A stretch of 64,000 nt of DNA, from NCBI GenBank assembly GCA_023238725.1, contig CM041546.1:22266085-22330084 (forward strand), in the 5' to 3' direction. The notes below the pieces were generated by a model that was given only the letters and a program-made list of their open reading frames with translations, was not told where the DNA came from and made no database searches. Positions 1 through 13,600 of the stretch are shown piece by piece; the stretch's first letter is position 1; every line of letters begins with the position of its first letter. The translations under genes were made by a program, and so were the position numbers. This DNA is from Scortum barcoo (Eukaryota; Chordata; Actinopteri; Centrarchiformes; Terapontidae).

Positions 1-2657
1 TCTGTGCAGCATAACACAGAAACACAAAGTGCCCCAAAAGGCCCAGGGCCGTGGCCTGTACAAGCCAAAGTCCTCTAATCTAATTTGGAAAAGAAAGTCT
101 GGCAATGTTTTCCTCCCAGGAAGTACATTTGTATATCAGAGGAGGGATACTTTATCTTATTGTCTCTCTGTGAGGTGTACAGCAGCCACCCCTACTTCTT
201 GAACCTCAGAGTGAAAGGAAGAAAAGAAGGGAAGAAAAAAAAAGGAGAGAGGGAGGGAGATGTGAGAGGGGAGTGGGGAATGGGTCAGACTTGTACAACC
301 TACACTACTGACATCTTTTGGCCCTTAAGCCAAGCAGACAGCCTCCATGACTGGTTTTATATTACACACCCATGATCCTGTTTCCTTGGGGGAGAGGGGA
401 TCGCTTACATTTCGACCCCTTACTCACTCTGGCTCCCGAGTTTTCGACTTCAGGCCAAGGGACTCCTTTGGGTCTCGATACCAACCTCACACTTGAGGAG
501 AGGGGTCAGGCAGAAGTAGCCTCCTTTTTAAAATGGCTGGCCTAAAAATGAATGCATCGTTAAACACTAACATATGATAGTGTTTGGAGACTCCAAGCCA
601 TTTGGAGCAATCTCGCTTTCGGCTTGGGGTAAAATTGATTTTTCGGGGAAACCAAAATGGTCGTGTGGTCTTTTTAATGACTCAATTGTGAGGTGGAAAG
701 ATCTTCAGTGTTACATCCAAATACACAAGACGCTCCTTTCTAACCAACTACCAGTGAGCTGTTGTGTACAAATATAATCCTGTGATGAGAAGGGGGGAAA
801 AAGGGCTCAAATGATCATGTGTCTGAGGCATTTACTCAAAATGTCAAAGGACAAGTGTTCATTTGAGGTCAAAACAGGGTCTCGCCACTGAAACTTTCAT
901 GGAGGGACTAAGGAAATAAACCCTGTAAATCAAACAAGGAAAACGAAGCTAAATTGGAAACACACTCAGGACACTGAAAAGTCTAGACAAAAGGATGTGT
1001 GTGTATGCAATTACAAGTCCAGGCTGAATCACATTTTCACTGCCTACAGTACATTTTACATAAGCCTTTATTGCATAAAATAACTCAATTACGCCAACTT
1101 CTGGTCTACTTCTGTGTCCCAAGCTGTGGGCAAAAGGCGAGCTAAATATCTGTGAAACCATCATGGCCAACAGCTGTAAAAATGTCCTCATTAAAAACAG
1201 CCATCAAATTCATTTGAGTCCACGCTTGGGTGCAGAGGGCTTCTGGGTAGAGGACTAATGACTTGGAATTTGGGTGTCTTTCAAAAATAGACATGTTCTG
1301 TCCATCGTCATAACGCCACTAAAAATAAACACGGAAATCCCTGAAACTGCCCCTTATACGAGTTCCTGCTTTAGAAACCTCAACGAACCGAGAGCCCGGA
1401 ATGCGGAAAAAAGGTGAAAAGTAGAAAAATCACCGATCAACTTCCTCTTTCAGTGTTACCACTAACCTTTGTGGTCTTTAACAAGTAAATGGATCCAATT
1501 GCAGTAAGTCTGCCAAAAAGAACCAGGACTCCTAATCAATTCCAGACAATCTGCAACTGGAGATTTCGACAGGGCCTGATCATGTTCCACGGTTCAACCT
1601 TGACTACAGACCTCCACGGCTCTATGTAACAGTCAATGCAATCATTTTCGTGTCAACAGAAGTAATTCATTCCCCCTTTCCATTGAGCATTGTGTGTTCG
1701 CGGACCATATTTGAAACGCAGACCTTCCTCCAAATCTTCTGTATTCGCAATATGCCTCGGGGCAGTATAGTATGAATATAGCTTTCTGAAAGCAGCGGGG
1801 AAATTTCTACGGCAAATGAGTGGAGCACAGGATAAACAAAAGGGAAACGTGTGCTTTACCTAATATCAGATTAGATGCAGCAACGAGCACAAATCCACCG
1901 TTACAAAGATAAGGATTAATGACTGAGAAGGGTGAATGCTCTGTCTTTATCTTTGTCACTCTCTAAAATTGATGTAAAGAGGCAGCCAAATCCTATAATC
2001 TCTCTTAATTGCAGACAATTACTATAATCCTTTTTTTTCCTCTCCACTAATGCTCACTATAATTAGCATTGACTAAATTTCTTGGTTTTGGGGAGGAATC
2101 CAAGGTCAATTTTATTTTAATTCAACTTTTAAACTAGGAGTCAACAGAGACCTACAAAACCCTCTGACCTCCGTTCACCCAGAGAAAAGGAGCTGAAAGT
2201 CTCCTGCCTTCTACAGCAGCTGGGAATGCCTTGAGAAGTCGAAAAACGCTGATCTCTGACCTCTTCCTGGGAGAAAACTGTCCATGAATTGGCCTTGGAC
2301 AGGTGGTCTTAAAAGTTTGAGTGTGAGTGGAGCAACCTGCGGAGACCTGGAAGCAGTTAAACCTCAAAATGCCTAATCCTCAAGATGTGCAGGGTCGGCA
2401 CGGCTGTGTGTGGAAGGGGCAATAAACACTTATCTGTGAGGAAAATTCCACTAATCGCTAAGCCCGTGTCCTTACTTCCTGTTTACTGACTGCTTACAAA
2501 GGCTAGTGACGGTAAATAGGACTTCCTGTTAGTCCTGGCGTCTGGCTAAATTCTGCTGTGCAACATGATCAGGATTGAAAGGCGAGTTTCCCCATAAAGC
2601 ATCAACTTGTAAAACAATGTTAGTTTCATTTGGTTTGGATTGTAGTGAGCGACTCAC
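1..2657 (-). other. eif3e intron 10, part
   Basis: Runs from the exon 10 donor to the left edge. No exon matching the missing eIF3e C-terminus was found on either strand. An AT-rich, conserved-looking block at about 1861-2090 is the only notable content. Confidence 0.75.
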
Positions 2658-2767
2658 CCGATGCTGATGCATTGGTGGATTCTGCAGAAGGTCTCAAAGA
2701 TGAAGAGGCGGGCGTTCTCAATGAAGTCCTCCAGGCAAGCAACCAGGAAGAAGTCATTTACGAGAAC
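2658..2767 (-). CDS. eif3e: eif3e coding exon 10, last exon in window
   Basis: 110 bases encoding [20 protein letters not shown] through [10 protein letters not shown] plus two bases (GG). Acceptor CACTTCAG, donor GTGAGTC. The split codon would be Gly where human eIF3e has Asn. No later exon was found between 1 and 2657. Confidence 0.96.
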
Positions 2768-5700
2768 CTGAAGTGACAGAAAGCGTGTTACATAAGAGCA
2801 GTGTAAAGAGTTATTTCTGTCTGGTTACAGGTCTACCTCAAAAGTTTCAAGTAAGGAAAAACAGTTAAATATGCACAGAAGAGAGAGCCTTTCTTGGACT
2901 CATTAGGACAATCAAGGTGGGAGCTTCAGATTGACGAAAAATGTCTGCTTCCACAAATTCATGGCTTACTTGATTAAGGAAAAATTTGTACTCACTGAAA
3001 CCAAATTCCAATGCATTTTGATGTATAGTCAGATTAAACGGGGAATGGAGGACCATACTGGCTTCTTCTCTCTTACCAAAAGGTTTGTTTTGGCAAAAGT
3101 TGTAAAGATGAAAAGTTCCCTGTATACGTTAGTAATCCTAGACCGTGCAAGGTGCTTCGGATCAAACGCAAATCTTTGAACCGCCACAAGAGACAATACA
3201 GTAAAGACCAGAGCCGACCGCAGGGATGACCACACTGTCTGTGACTTATCACCAGTCATCTGGTCTGGTGGTTCAGTGTCAGCTCCACTGTGCAGGATCG
3301 CCAAATTTCACAGCTACAGTCATCCAACAACTGTAGCGTCGCCAGTTCAAATAAACTCACAGATGAGAGCAAGTCTTTTCAGCCGTCCATACACAGTATC
3401 ACCTGTGGCTTGTTACGGCAGGAAATACAGCCTTGCTTGGACTCTTTGACACTACTGCATATGGCCAATTCATCTACTGTAAATGTTCATGACCCAGCGA
3501 TGGCCCCAGAGGTACCACTGTGTGAAATGCTCCCATTTCTCAGTGCATGCTGCATTCCAACTCTCCATCGAGTGCTATTTCACATCACAGACCTCCACCT
3601 TCAAAAGTCCTCTAAGAATTACCAGCTCTTTGTTTGCTTAAGCTTAGAAAGCTGCGATCTGCCCAGAGTTCTGCTTGAATAAATCCTAACTACATGGCGC
3701 TATCAGGCAATGCACATTGCAGCTATGACAACGCTTATCTAAGGCTGATAAACTTTGAGCAGTTAAGTGCCCTAATTACTGTCATCTGGGATTCAGACCA
3801 CAAAGCTTAAACAAATTCTGAAAGGGTCTTGAAGAGCCCTTTTATGCACAATCTGAGGGCCTGCTATAGGTAGGCCTGCACTTTTCTTTCTTTGACATGC
3901 ACAAATCTAACATCTGACAGTGATTCCAGATTCGGGCGGAGTGGGAAAGAGACCAAAAAAAAAAAAAAGTACAGCTTGAACAGGACAATTTAAACCAAGC
4001 TTGGCTCCAACTATTGTACAGGGTACGGTGAACTGAAGACAGGAGAACTGAAAACAATACCCATATCTTGCTATTACAGCAATCAGTAAATAGATGGGTG
4101 CCACTCTTCTCAATGGCTCAAAATTGATGCATTACAAATGTTCACCAAGACGAGAGCCCATCCCAGTGGGGTATTCGTTTACCTCAATCACTCCACGGTC
4201 TGTGAAACATCCCTTTACTTCTGAAATAATGCCTTTTTAAAAGGCTTGCATGTGAATTTCTGTGGGGAAAAACTGTTTTACAGACTTCAAACAAGACCAT
4301 TTTGGGAAAATGTTTGCAGACCATCACAGGTAATGCATTAAAGGTGCCGCTAAACATTTTTGAACCACCCACCTCGCTAGACCTGCTTGTGAACTGAGTG
4401 AGGTCAATAAAGAGCTTTTGTGCCTACTGGACATGCTCTGATAAGACTGACAGGTAGTCCAGTGTTAAAAGCACCTGGAATAACTCGGGCTCTGACCCGA
4501 GAGGTAGTTGGGATTGAGCATCTGTTTCAACCACAGCAGAGTCTCTGTAAACAGAATCCCATGAGACGAGGTCAAGACCAACCCAGCGAGTTCCTAAAAA
4601 AGTATGTGCAAGTGTTTAACAAGGTCGGTGAATGAGGGCGTGTGTCATGTCTTACCTGAAATAGGATACAGCTCTAATACTGTTGATAGTACATGTCATC
4701 ATTTGGAGATGGCCCCTGGAGGCCTTTACACAGGAAAAATCTAATTTTCTCTTGGAACATGCTTTGAATTTTTTTCTGACCATGCACAGATTTTTTTTTA
4801 GGGTTATAACTAACTAAAAACAAATCTGCCCGAGTGAGTTTGGTTATAGCTTCCTCAGTGATTTGAGAGGCTGCAAACTTTGTATTAGGTTAAAAATACG
4901 TTAAAATGAAATGGAACCATCAGTAAACCGCTGACATGATTTATAAACATTTGCTCCTCAGAAAGAGCTTTATGATCGGGCCAGATGTTTCTCATCAAGA
5001 TGAAAAAAGAGGCCTTTATTTCTTTGCAGGTCCAAATGATCAAAACCAAATTACAGTGTGCACACAAAGAATGAAGTACATGAATTACTACATCAAGTTC
5101 CGAAAAAAAAAATGTAGCACAATAGCAGTTCAGACACCTGCTCTGATTACTAACTCTGAATGTGTCGCAGAATGTGATCAGTCCCTCGTGGCCTATGCCA
5201 TGATGCAAAACAGTATTTATCATCACACTGTTAAGGCATTCCTGCTACTGTGTCCACCCAGAGTACCAAAGTGAATGAAAATGCATCATCTGCATTGCAA
5301 TATCTCAAAATATGCTGCACAGCAAACTATAGCGGCAGTGTTTGAGATCAGATGACTCATACAATGTAAACATTAAGGAATTCCTAAGAGATGAAACAAG
5401 AATTAGAAAGCACTCTCTGAGCATCTGACTGCCGTTGACTGATGGACAATGTGAAGTAAGTCACACCACTGTTTTAAACAGACTGGGCATACAGAGCTTT
5501 GCAAGACAGTATAACAGGAATTTTGACTTAGAGACATTCAAAATGATAAGATAAAGCCGGACATGCTTTTTGATGTAAATAACATCTCAGCTGTGGTCAC
5601 TTAAGCTTTTCAAATCACATGGGTGTTTACTGTGTGTTCAGCTTTATAGTTGGCATACAAAGAGGACTTTTACAGGATCCTACTCATGTTCTATTCTCAC

Positions 5701-7648
5701 ATCAAGGTCCACAGCTACGTTTGGACATTACAAACCAAAATTGCTAAATGCTGTGAAAGGCGGTGCTGTGACAGATCTCCCTCTTAAAACGAGTGTCTGC
5801 ACGCCTCTGTGGAGACTTTTGCTTATAAAGCTTTTACTGTTAACTACTAGCCTGATGGGTCAATTACAGGCCATAGTAAAATCTGACAGAGGCCTGAGTC
5901 ATACAGTGTCCAAGAAGACCTCTATATCTGACAGTATGATAGGAGGCACAGACTGTCACTGTTATGTGTGCGCTGGACCCACGCAGTAGTCCGGCAAACA
6001 GAAACGCTGTGTGAACGGGCAGAAGGTCAGACACAGCTCACATGGTTACTAACGATGTTTACTACGATACTCTGTGTGAAAGTTCATGAGTCTGACCCAC
6101 AAATCAGAGCTCCTCAGAAGACCTCTGTATTGTCACGGAGAGGCACAATAAACCAAGACCAACAGCCTCTCAGTTTAGCAGCCAAAGGTTGAAACGAGTG
6201 TTTGGTGAGGTTACTGAAGTGGTTACTTACCGACTCACACTCCCTGAGTTTCTTCTGAGCACTGTCAAAGTCAAAGTTCACGTACAGGCACTCCACAAAC
6301 TCTGTAATCGGATCTTTGTAGGTGTAAGACTCCTGAAAAAGGGGAAATACAATAAAATTAATTATGCCGAATACATCTTTTTATTTATCAAAAGCTGATA
6401 TAGCTTTAAAACACAGTTTTGTTTAACTATGTCAAGGTGAACAGAATACCATTATTCTACTATACATATGCCACTATACATAGCGATAATATGAAATGTA
6501 CATGTGATTTTTTAATGATGAAACAGAAATCAGTAATATCAGCACACTATACAAGTTTGGGGGGGAAAAAACATATCCTAGTTTGGTTTAAATCACTGAC
6601 AATAATAACTGTGTAGTCAAAATGACCACCTGCTGTAGCACAATTGCAAAAAAAACATAACAGTTTACAAAGACTTGAGTGAAAACACATTCTGAGCTCT
6701 GAACATTTCCAAATCATGCTTATAGACAGAGACCCAACCTGACCTGAGGACACAGAGCACCGAGCACATGTTTTAGTGATTACCAACAACCCACAGAGAT
6801 GCTGTTTAGATGTCTGAGGTAGCTACTGTCGCTGGTGGAGAAGACATCGGTGCACTGCAGTGGTCAGTTCACCACCACTCATCAGAAGTACTGGGTTACC
6901 AGCTTGGACCCAAACACACATACACTCTCTGCTCTTAAAAGGGAGTGTTAGCAAAGCAACTGGGTTACATGGTCAGTTACTCATCCTTCAAAGACTACAT
7001 GGCCTATAAGCAATGACCTGACCTGTGTGCTCTTCCTAAACAGTGAAAAGAAAAAGTGCTGTACCTGCTGGATGACCTTCACCAGGTCCTTCAGAACCTG
7101 CCGGCGCTTACGGACATCCTTGTTTGTAATGACCGCTGTGGTTAGGTAACGCAAGATGTGTGGGCACATAGTCTGGATAGCATTGAGGTATCTGGAATGA
7201 GGGAGGATAAAGGTAATCACTTATCAGACCGATGTAAGCAAACACATGATCTTTACAAGGACACATAATATAACATTTTGGCTGCCTATTGGGCTCCTGG
7301 CATTTAGGACAGAGAACAAGCCTCTGCTGCTAAAACAGATAAATGTCCTAACAGGACCCTCACTTTTGGACGTGGGTCCCAGCCTTAAGCCGTCTCTTTC
7401 ATTAGTGTCCTAAGAGAGGGAGGAGGAAAAGGAAACCCTGGCAAGAAGATATAGATCAGTGAGCAGGGACCTGCCCAGTAGCTGAAACCCAATCCATCAG
7501 GGACTGATGTTTCAACCACAGGTCAACTGGCTAAGGGCTGAACACAAGAGACAGGACGCTGTTACAGGCTGATTTTAATCCCACACCAACTCTAGAGACA
7601 GTGCTCTGTGAAAAAAAAAAAAGGTCATGTATGCGCCTAGCGTCTGTG

Positions 7649-7681
<33 letters not shown>

Positions 7682-10600
7682 CTTGTTAAGACGGCAGTCA
7701 ATTGACATCAACTGTATCGGCAAAACTCATTATTGGGTTCAAAATATCTATCTTTGAACTTCACCCTCCACTCAACCCCCAATTGACCAAATTAAATCTG
7801 AGAGGAGGAAGTGGAGTGGGCCCCTTCAGGTCTCCTGTAGCTGAGGCCGGAGGAACACATGGCATTCAGAGAGAGAGTGCGTACAACAGTTTAATTAGCT
7901 GAAACAATTAAAGGGACAGAGGACCTGTGGCAGTAGTGATGTTGAGTCTAAAAACAGCAGTGGGCTGCTTGGCAAAGCCATCGTCAGCCTGGTTTTAGAA
8001 GAGCTCTTTCCCTCCCTCTCTTTGTAGTTGCTTGACTCCCGTGGAAGACCGCAACGCTCCATGCTGTGTTCCTGATTAACTTACACCTACTCACTCTCCT
8101 GGGGGGACTCCAATAGCAAGCAATCTTGCATGAGTCACTGTACCATATCTGGGGGGACATTCACCCTACCCCACATAGGGGACTTCATCTTTTTTTTTGT
8201 AGCTTTCAGGCAACAAGCGTTGCTGCACTGGTTTGCTGAAGATGCTACTGAGGCATGCAGCCAAGAAATCAAGTATGAGTTCAAATTTCCTCTGTCTCTC
8301 CTGTGTTTTCCCACAGCCCCCCTTGAACAGAGTAACAAGGTCCCATTTCACGGCTCGCCCGAAGAAGAAAATCATGTTGAACAATTGCACGAGTGGTATA
8401 GACAATTGAGCGACTTGGCATACATTACTGCAGCAGTATCTGCCGAGTTTGCACCTGTATCATTCTCTGTTCCTGAGCATTATTTCTCCTGAAGCCAGTG
8501 CAGTCTGTCAATAGTACACGATCAAGGCTTTGGACCAACATCTGCTGACTGAAAGGGTAAGAGAGGTCGTATGTGGAGCTGAAGGCCAGCTACTGGTCAC
8601 CGGCTTCAGCCAAAGGAAGTACTGGTCAAGCGATGGGAAACAAGAGCCAAGCCTCAGTGGGGAAAACATGAGGTTTCTAGACTGTGAAACTGCAAAGCAC
8701 ACAAAACTACCTCAGTTTGTCCACACAGATGGTTGGGTGAGCTTTTCATGAGTAATTATTGGGCAGGCCTCCTTAATCATCCACAATAAAATTAAAAACT
8801 GAGTAAAATTCAGGGAACCAGACATTCGAGTGCGCTGTGTTGTGGTCGCCTGTCATACTGTCTGTGGACTCCAATCATCTGTACAATTATACAAGCCTGC
8901 AATCAGAACAGGGGGAGGGAGCGAAGACATCAAAATAGGTGGTGTGCAAATCTTAACGCAGAGTATAAAGTTTCCGATCTGCGATACACATGGCCTCGTT
9001 CTCGACTTGGAGAGTAAACAGACCACACGAAAACACACACTTCTGAAACCACTTTAAAAAACCAGCGGGGTTCATGAAGAAACCCACCACCCAAAAATGT
9101 GTTATTAAAGAAAATGGGTCTTCTAAATCAACTTAATGTTATAAAATGACTGCCCTTTTCTCCAAATTCTCTAAGAATCGAGAATTACCTTTGAGCTACA
9201 ATACCATTTTCAGTACAATATATACTTTAATGTGGACCTACGCTATTAAATAAAGATAAAATTTGTAATATCAAAACCACACAACCACTAACGACCATTA
9301 TCAAGAAACACAAAGTGACTCTGAGTTGCTATACAGTCTCTCTGAGGTCTAACGTGGCAGCTTCTGGTTGAATTTAGCAAAACATTAACTAAATGAACCA
9401 CTAAATGCCATTTTCAGGCCTGCCAACTCCAGTGGGATGAAAAGGGGCAGTTCTGAGGACAGGACCCATCTTTAGTGTGTTGTCACTATACTAAATAATA
9501 TAGCGGAACTACACAGTAAATTATGTTTATTTTTTTTTTTAAACACACTGTCACATTTTTGACATGCAATGTAGTAACAGTGATTTTTAAAATAAAATTC
9601 ATTAAAATTCATATTTTTATCAGTTTTCTTTCCTGTTTAAAATGGGCTTCTATGTTTCTGCTTAGATTTGAAAGTGTGGTTAACCGAACGCTTTATTTTC
9701 AAAAACATCTACAGAAATCATGAGGGTGTCATATTTTTTATTCAAAACAACAAATCTGTCACATTTGCAGCTATGTATTTAAATGTAAGCTGATGAGTCA
9801 ACAAACAGAACTTTGCCTTTCCTGTTGTTTTTCTTTTGTGGAATTGTCTCTTATCTTTACAACAACCTCCTGGTATCCTCGCAAAACTTTTGCAATTTCC
9901 TGGGTGTAAGAGAAGAGGCTAAAAGAAAAATACTATGTTATAAATGTTACTTACTGTGGCTGATACAGAAACAGCTCAATTATATTGTCTCTGCCCTTGG
10001 GGTGGTTGAAGAAGACAAAGAGAGACCAATGAATGAGCCATGTCCTCTGCTGGAGAGACTGGAGGGGGGAGGTGACAGACTGGACAGGACAAAGATGGAA
10101 ATACAGGCAGGAGGGAAGAAAGGATGTGAGATGTAAAAGTAGCCCAGATGAGACAGACAAAAAAATAAACAAAGATGTTATATTATAAATACATGTTGTC
10201 ACAGTCATAAAAGCTGATGCATTCTCCGGTAAGGCACAAGAAAAAAAAAGATTTCAAATGTTCTTGCCTCTCAAATGGCCATCAATCAAATTCAGAAAAC
10301 CACTTCATACTCAAATCAAAGTTCTTAAGTAGTCAGATGAGTGCATGTGGGTAAGGAATAAAATGCCACAGCAGAGCTGTACTGAAAGTGAAATATCAAT
10401 ATGAGACTCTATGTAAGGCAATCTAAATGCCGTATCAAATTCTGAGAAGTGGGCCATTTACGTTGTTATCGATAGTCTCTCTCAGGCGGGTGAGGTCCTC
10501 CATCGCTGCCTCCCAGTTCTGCATCAGGATCTCAGAGGCCAGCTTGCCCCACAGAGAGTTCAGGGCATTCCTGTCTGTAGCTGGGACCTTGGGAACAGAT

Positions 10601-13600
10601 ACAGCGTACTGTTAAAACCTGAGCACACAACACCACAACATACAAAACAACAGTTGTTTTCCAAATGACCTAACAGACCAAATACTGATTATAAGTCTCC
10701 TTCTACCGGCTGGCACACTGCTTAGTAACATCTGCATCCATACACAGTGAGAGTGGGCTTGCCACGGCTTGCTTGGCTTCAGTGGCACTGCTGTGCGGTG
10801 CAGTCACTTTTCTTATTTACACTGGATAAATGGATTAAATTATGTCATCCTAAGGGAATGGAGCCTGACAGAAAGGGAGAAATGGATCATGAAAGACTGT
10901 TTAGCTTTTAATAAAACCAAATTTGCTGCACTTTTAGATACAACAACCACTGCACTGCAGTTGACCATAGACTTTGTTACTTTCTGATTTGGTGCATGTG
11001 TCACACTGTGCTGTCTGCACAACAAAAACATTTTGGTTGCAGTGGAGTTGACTTGGATAAGTATTGTTGACTTTAAATCTCAATGGTGTATCTGCAATGA
11101 TGGACTCCAAATCAATGCTTGCTATTTAAAAGTATTCCAGCCAAGTTGTATTTCGGTCACAAGCCCAGATATCCTGGATTCTATTTACTCATATGAGATA
11201 GGAGACAGGATCACAATGCCAAGGTGTATCTGTGACTGTGCTACACCAGTGGCAATCCATCCTTTTTAATATTTAAAAAGGATTTATATCAAAAACAAAA
11301 ATTCTAAACCAAATAGATGGGTCCTCTTTCATTCCACACCTGAAAAAGCCAAAATTGTGTCATCAACTTCAATTAGGTGAAAAATGAGCTGACAACCAAC
11401 CTGAAAGAATAACAATCAACGGCTGAGACATCTCAGAAAGACTGCACCGAGCCCAGAACACACTCCTGATGAGTGTTTCAACATCTACCGTATGTGTAAC
11501 ACTGCAGCTGCATAATGCTGGTTGGTGAAACAACTCTACAGTACTCACTTTGATCAAGAAAACTACGTCATCCCTGCCCAGGAGCACGTTCTGCTGCTTT
11601 ATTTTGTTGATACAACACCATCCAAACAGAGAATGGGCAGACAAACTGAACAAGCTGGAGTACGAGTCTTACTAAATAAATTTGTATAAGCTTGTGTAAA
11701 GTTCCTCAGAAAATATAATTCAGAGTGTAGTAAAAGGTATGGTAGTTATGTAGTTAGCTGAACAGTTATGTGTAAAACTGTAAAATATATCCATTGATAA
11801 TTAATGTAACTAACTTCAGCTTTAGCGATGCATCAGAAAACCCAAGAACCAAGAAATTGCCAAAGAGAGGGAACGGAAATAATCAATTCTACGATGCATC
11901 TCGATGTTTTGTTGAATGATTCCTTGCATCGATGCAGTAAAGTCTATAATCAATCATCAGGGCGATCTTTAAAGGCCATTTTGGTACTACTGCTACGTAG
12001 AATGTGTGCACTCTGTTTGTATTATAGATCGTGCAAGCAACAAAAGAAATAAAACCACCACAAGCATTTTTAAAAGCAGATGTTTGGACACACGTGTGTA
12101 TTGATGGGGAAAAATAAAGCATGTTTAGACATCTGAAATTAAGATGCATCGTGAAAGAACTGTTTAATAATCGAACTGTGAGGTGACTGACGGTTTCTAC
12201 CCTTACTGCCTAACAACGGTGCCTAATTTGTACATTACATGTATCATTATGTTTCCAGTGAGATTTGCCTTGTTAATATATTTTTTCCCCAAATCCAACG
12301 CCACTTCAGTCATGAGAATGATAATTGCAATAATCTCCGTCTATTACCGTTATCACAAGGTAATTAGGCTGAAATATGAACTGACGCTAACAAGACATCT
12401 TTTTGAAGCTAATCACTCCCAAAAATGTTACAGGCTACTGTTTCTGATTTCCAGAACAGACTAAAAACAAACAAAACAAGGATCCACTAATGAAACACAG
12501 GTTGAGAATGCCTCTGGAACCTCAGCAAGGCAATCACCTTGTAGTGGACACTGGACTACACCCTAGGGCTCATGGGAAACTCTGCGCCACAGTAGTTCAT
12601 GATAACACCAAACACCAGACGCAGTGACATGAGTCAAGCAGGAAGTCAGGGTGGGTGTCTGCTGAGCGGCCAGAGAAACCTAGATCCTAACCACACACCC
12701 CCGTACGCCGTCGGACAGCCGCTGAAGTGGACTGTGAGACACGACAGATGTACAAGTGGAGGAAACACTAAAAAAGAACAGGTTTCCGCTGGAACCCCAC
12801 AAATTGGTAAGATTATTTGGAAAGAAAGGGTGTTTTTTCTTACTTGGCACAGGACAGTTTCACTCTGATGACATTTCGACCAATTCTAATTATAATATGA
12901 GACGATAGCAGGTAAAGGGAAAATATTTCTTGCGGTATTCCTGCAAAAGACAGACAAACAGCATGTCCATCCATCCATCCAGTCAGAGCAGCAGAGTGTC
13001 TTTCATCGAAAAGCACGACTTGGGTCGTTTATTAATGGCTTTTTTATGTGCTAAAGTCACAAGAAAGATCAGTATTGTTACAGCGAGAGAGGAAAAAAAT
13101 GTCTCCACGCCACTATAAAGGTCACCATTTCATCTGTTGAAGTGTTTTGTTTTGTTTGTTATTTTTTTCCCTCCCCTGGAAGTCCCTGCCTGCTACGTTT
13201 GGCTGACCTCCAGGTCATTATGGCAGCTCTCTACACACACACAGTCTGGCTTTCACTAGTGGCCACGCTAGAAAAGTTTCAATACCTGGGTTTTTCCAGC
13301 AGTTACCTTAAGTTTCCATTGGTTTGTGAAATGGGCACATTTTCGCTGACTGACCAGCAACAATAAATTTACTGTGCTGGGGATCCGTCGGGATACTCAA
13401 TCTTTATTCTTAACATTCAATCCCTGCATTAAGTGATGATATGAATAAGTTGCTCTTTTCGGGCTTGGCCACACTGTAACAAGACCTGGGGCATGGATTT
13501 TGCAAGGCTGGCTTCCTTCGTTTAATTGACTGGGTTTCCCACGTTAAATGACTTTATGGAGCCTCACCTCTCCCATACGGGGGAGGGAGAGACAGAAGAG

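Noticed and set aside
1..2657. Search for eif3e exons 11-13
   Set aside because: No match to the expected C-terminal eIF3e sequence in any minus-strand frame, so those exons are placed beyond the left edge.
3290..3682. 130-codon open frame in eif3e intron 9
   Set aside because: It lies inside an intron on the opposite strand and has no recognisable motif.
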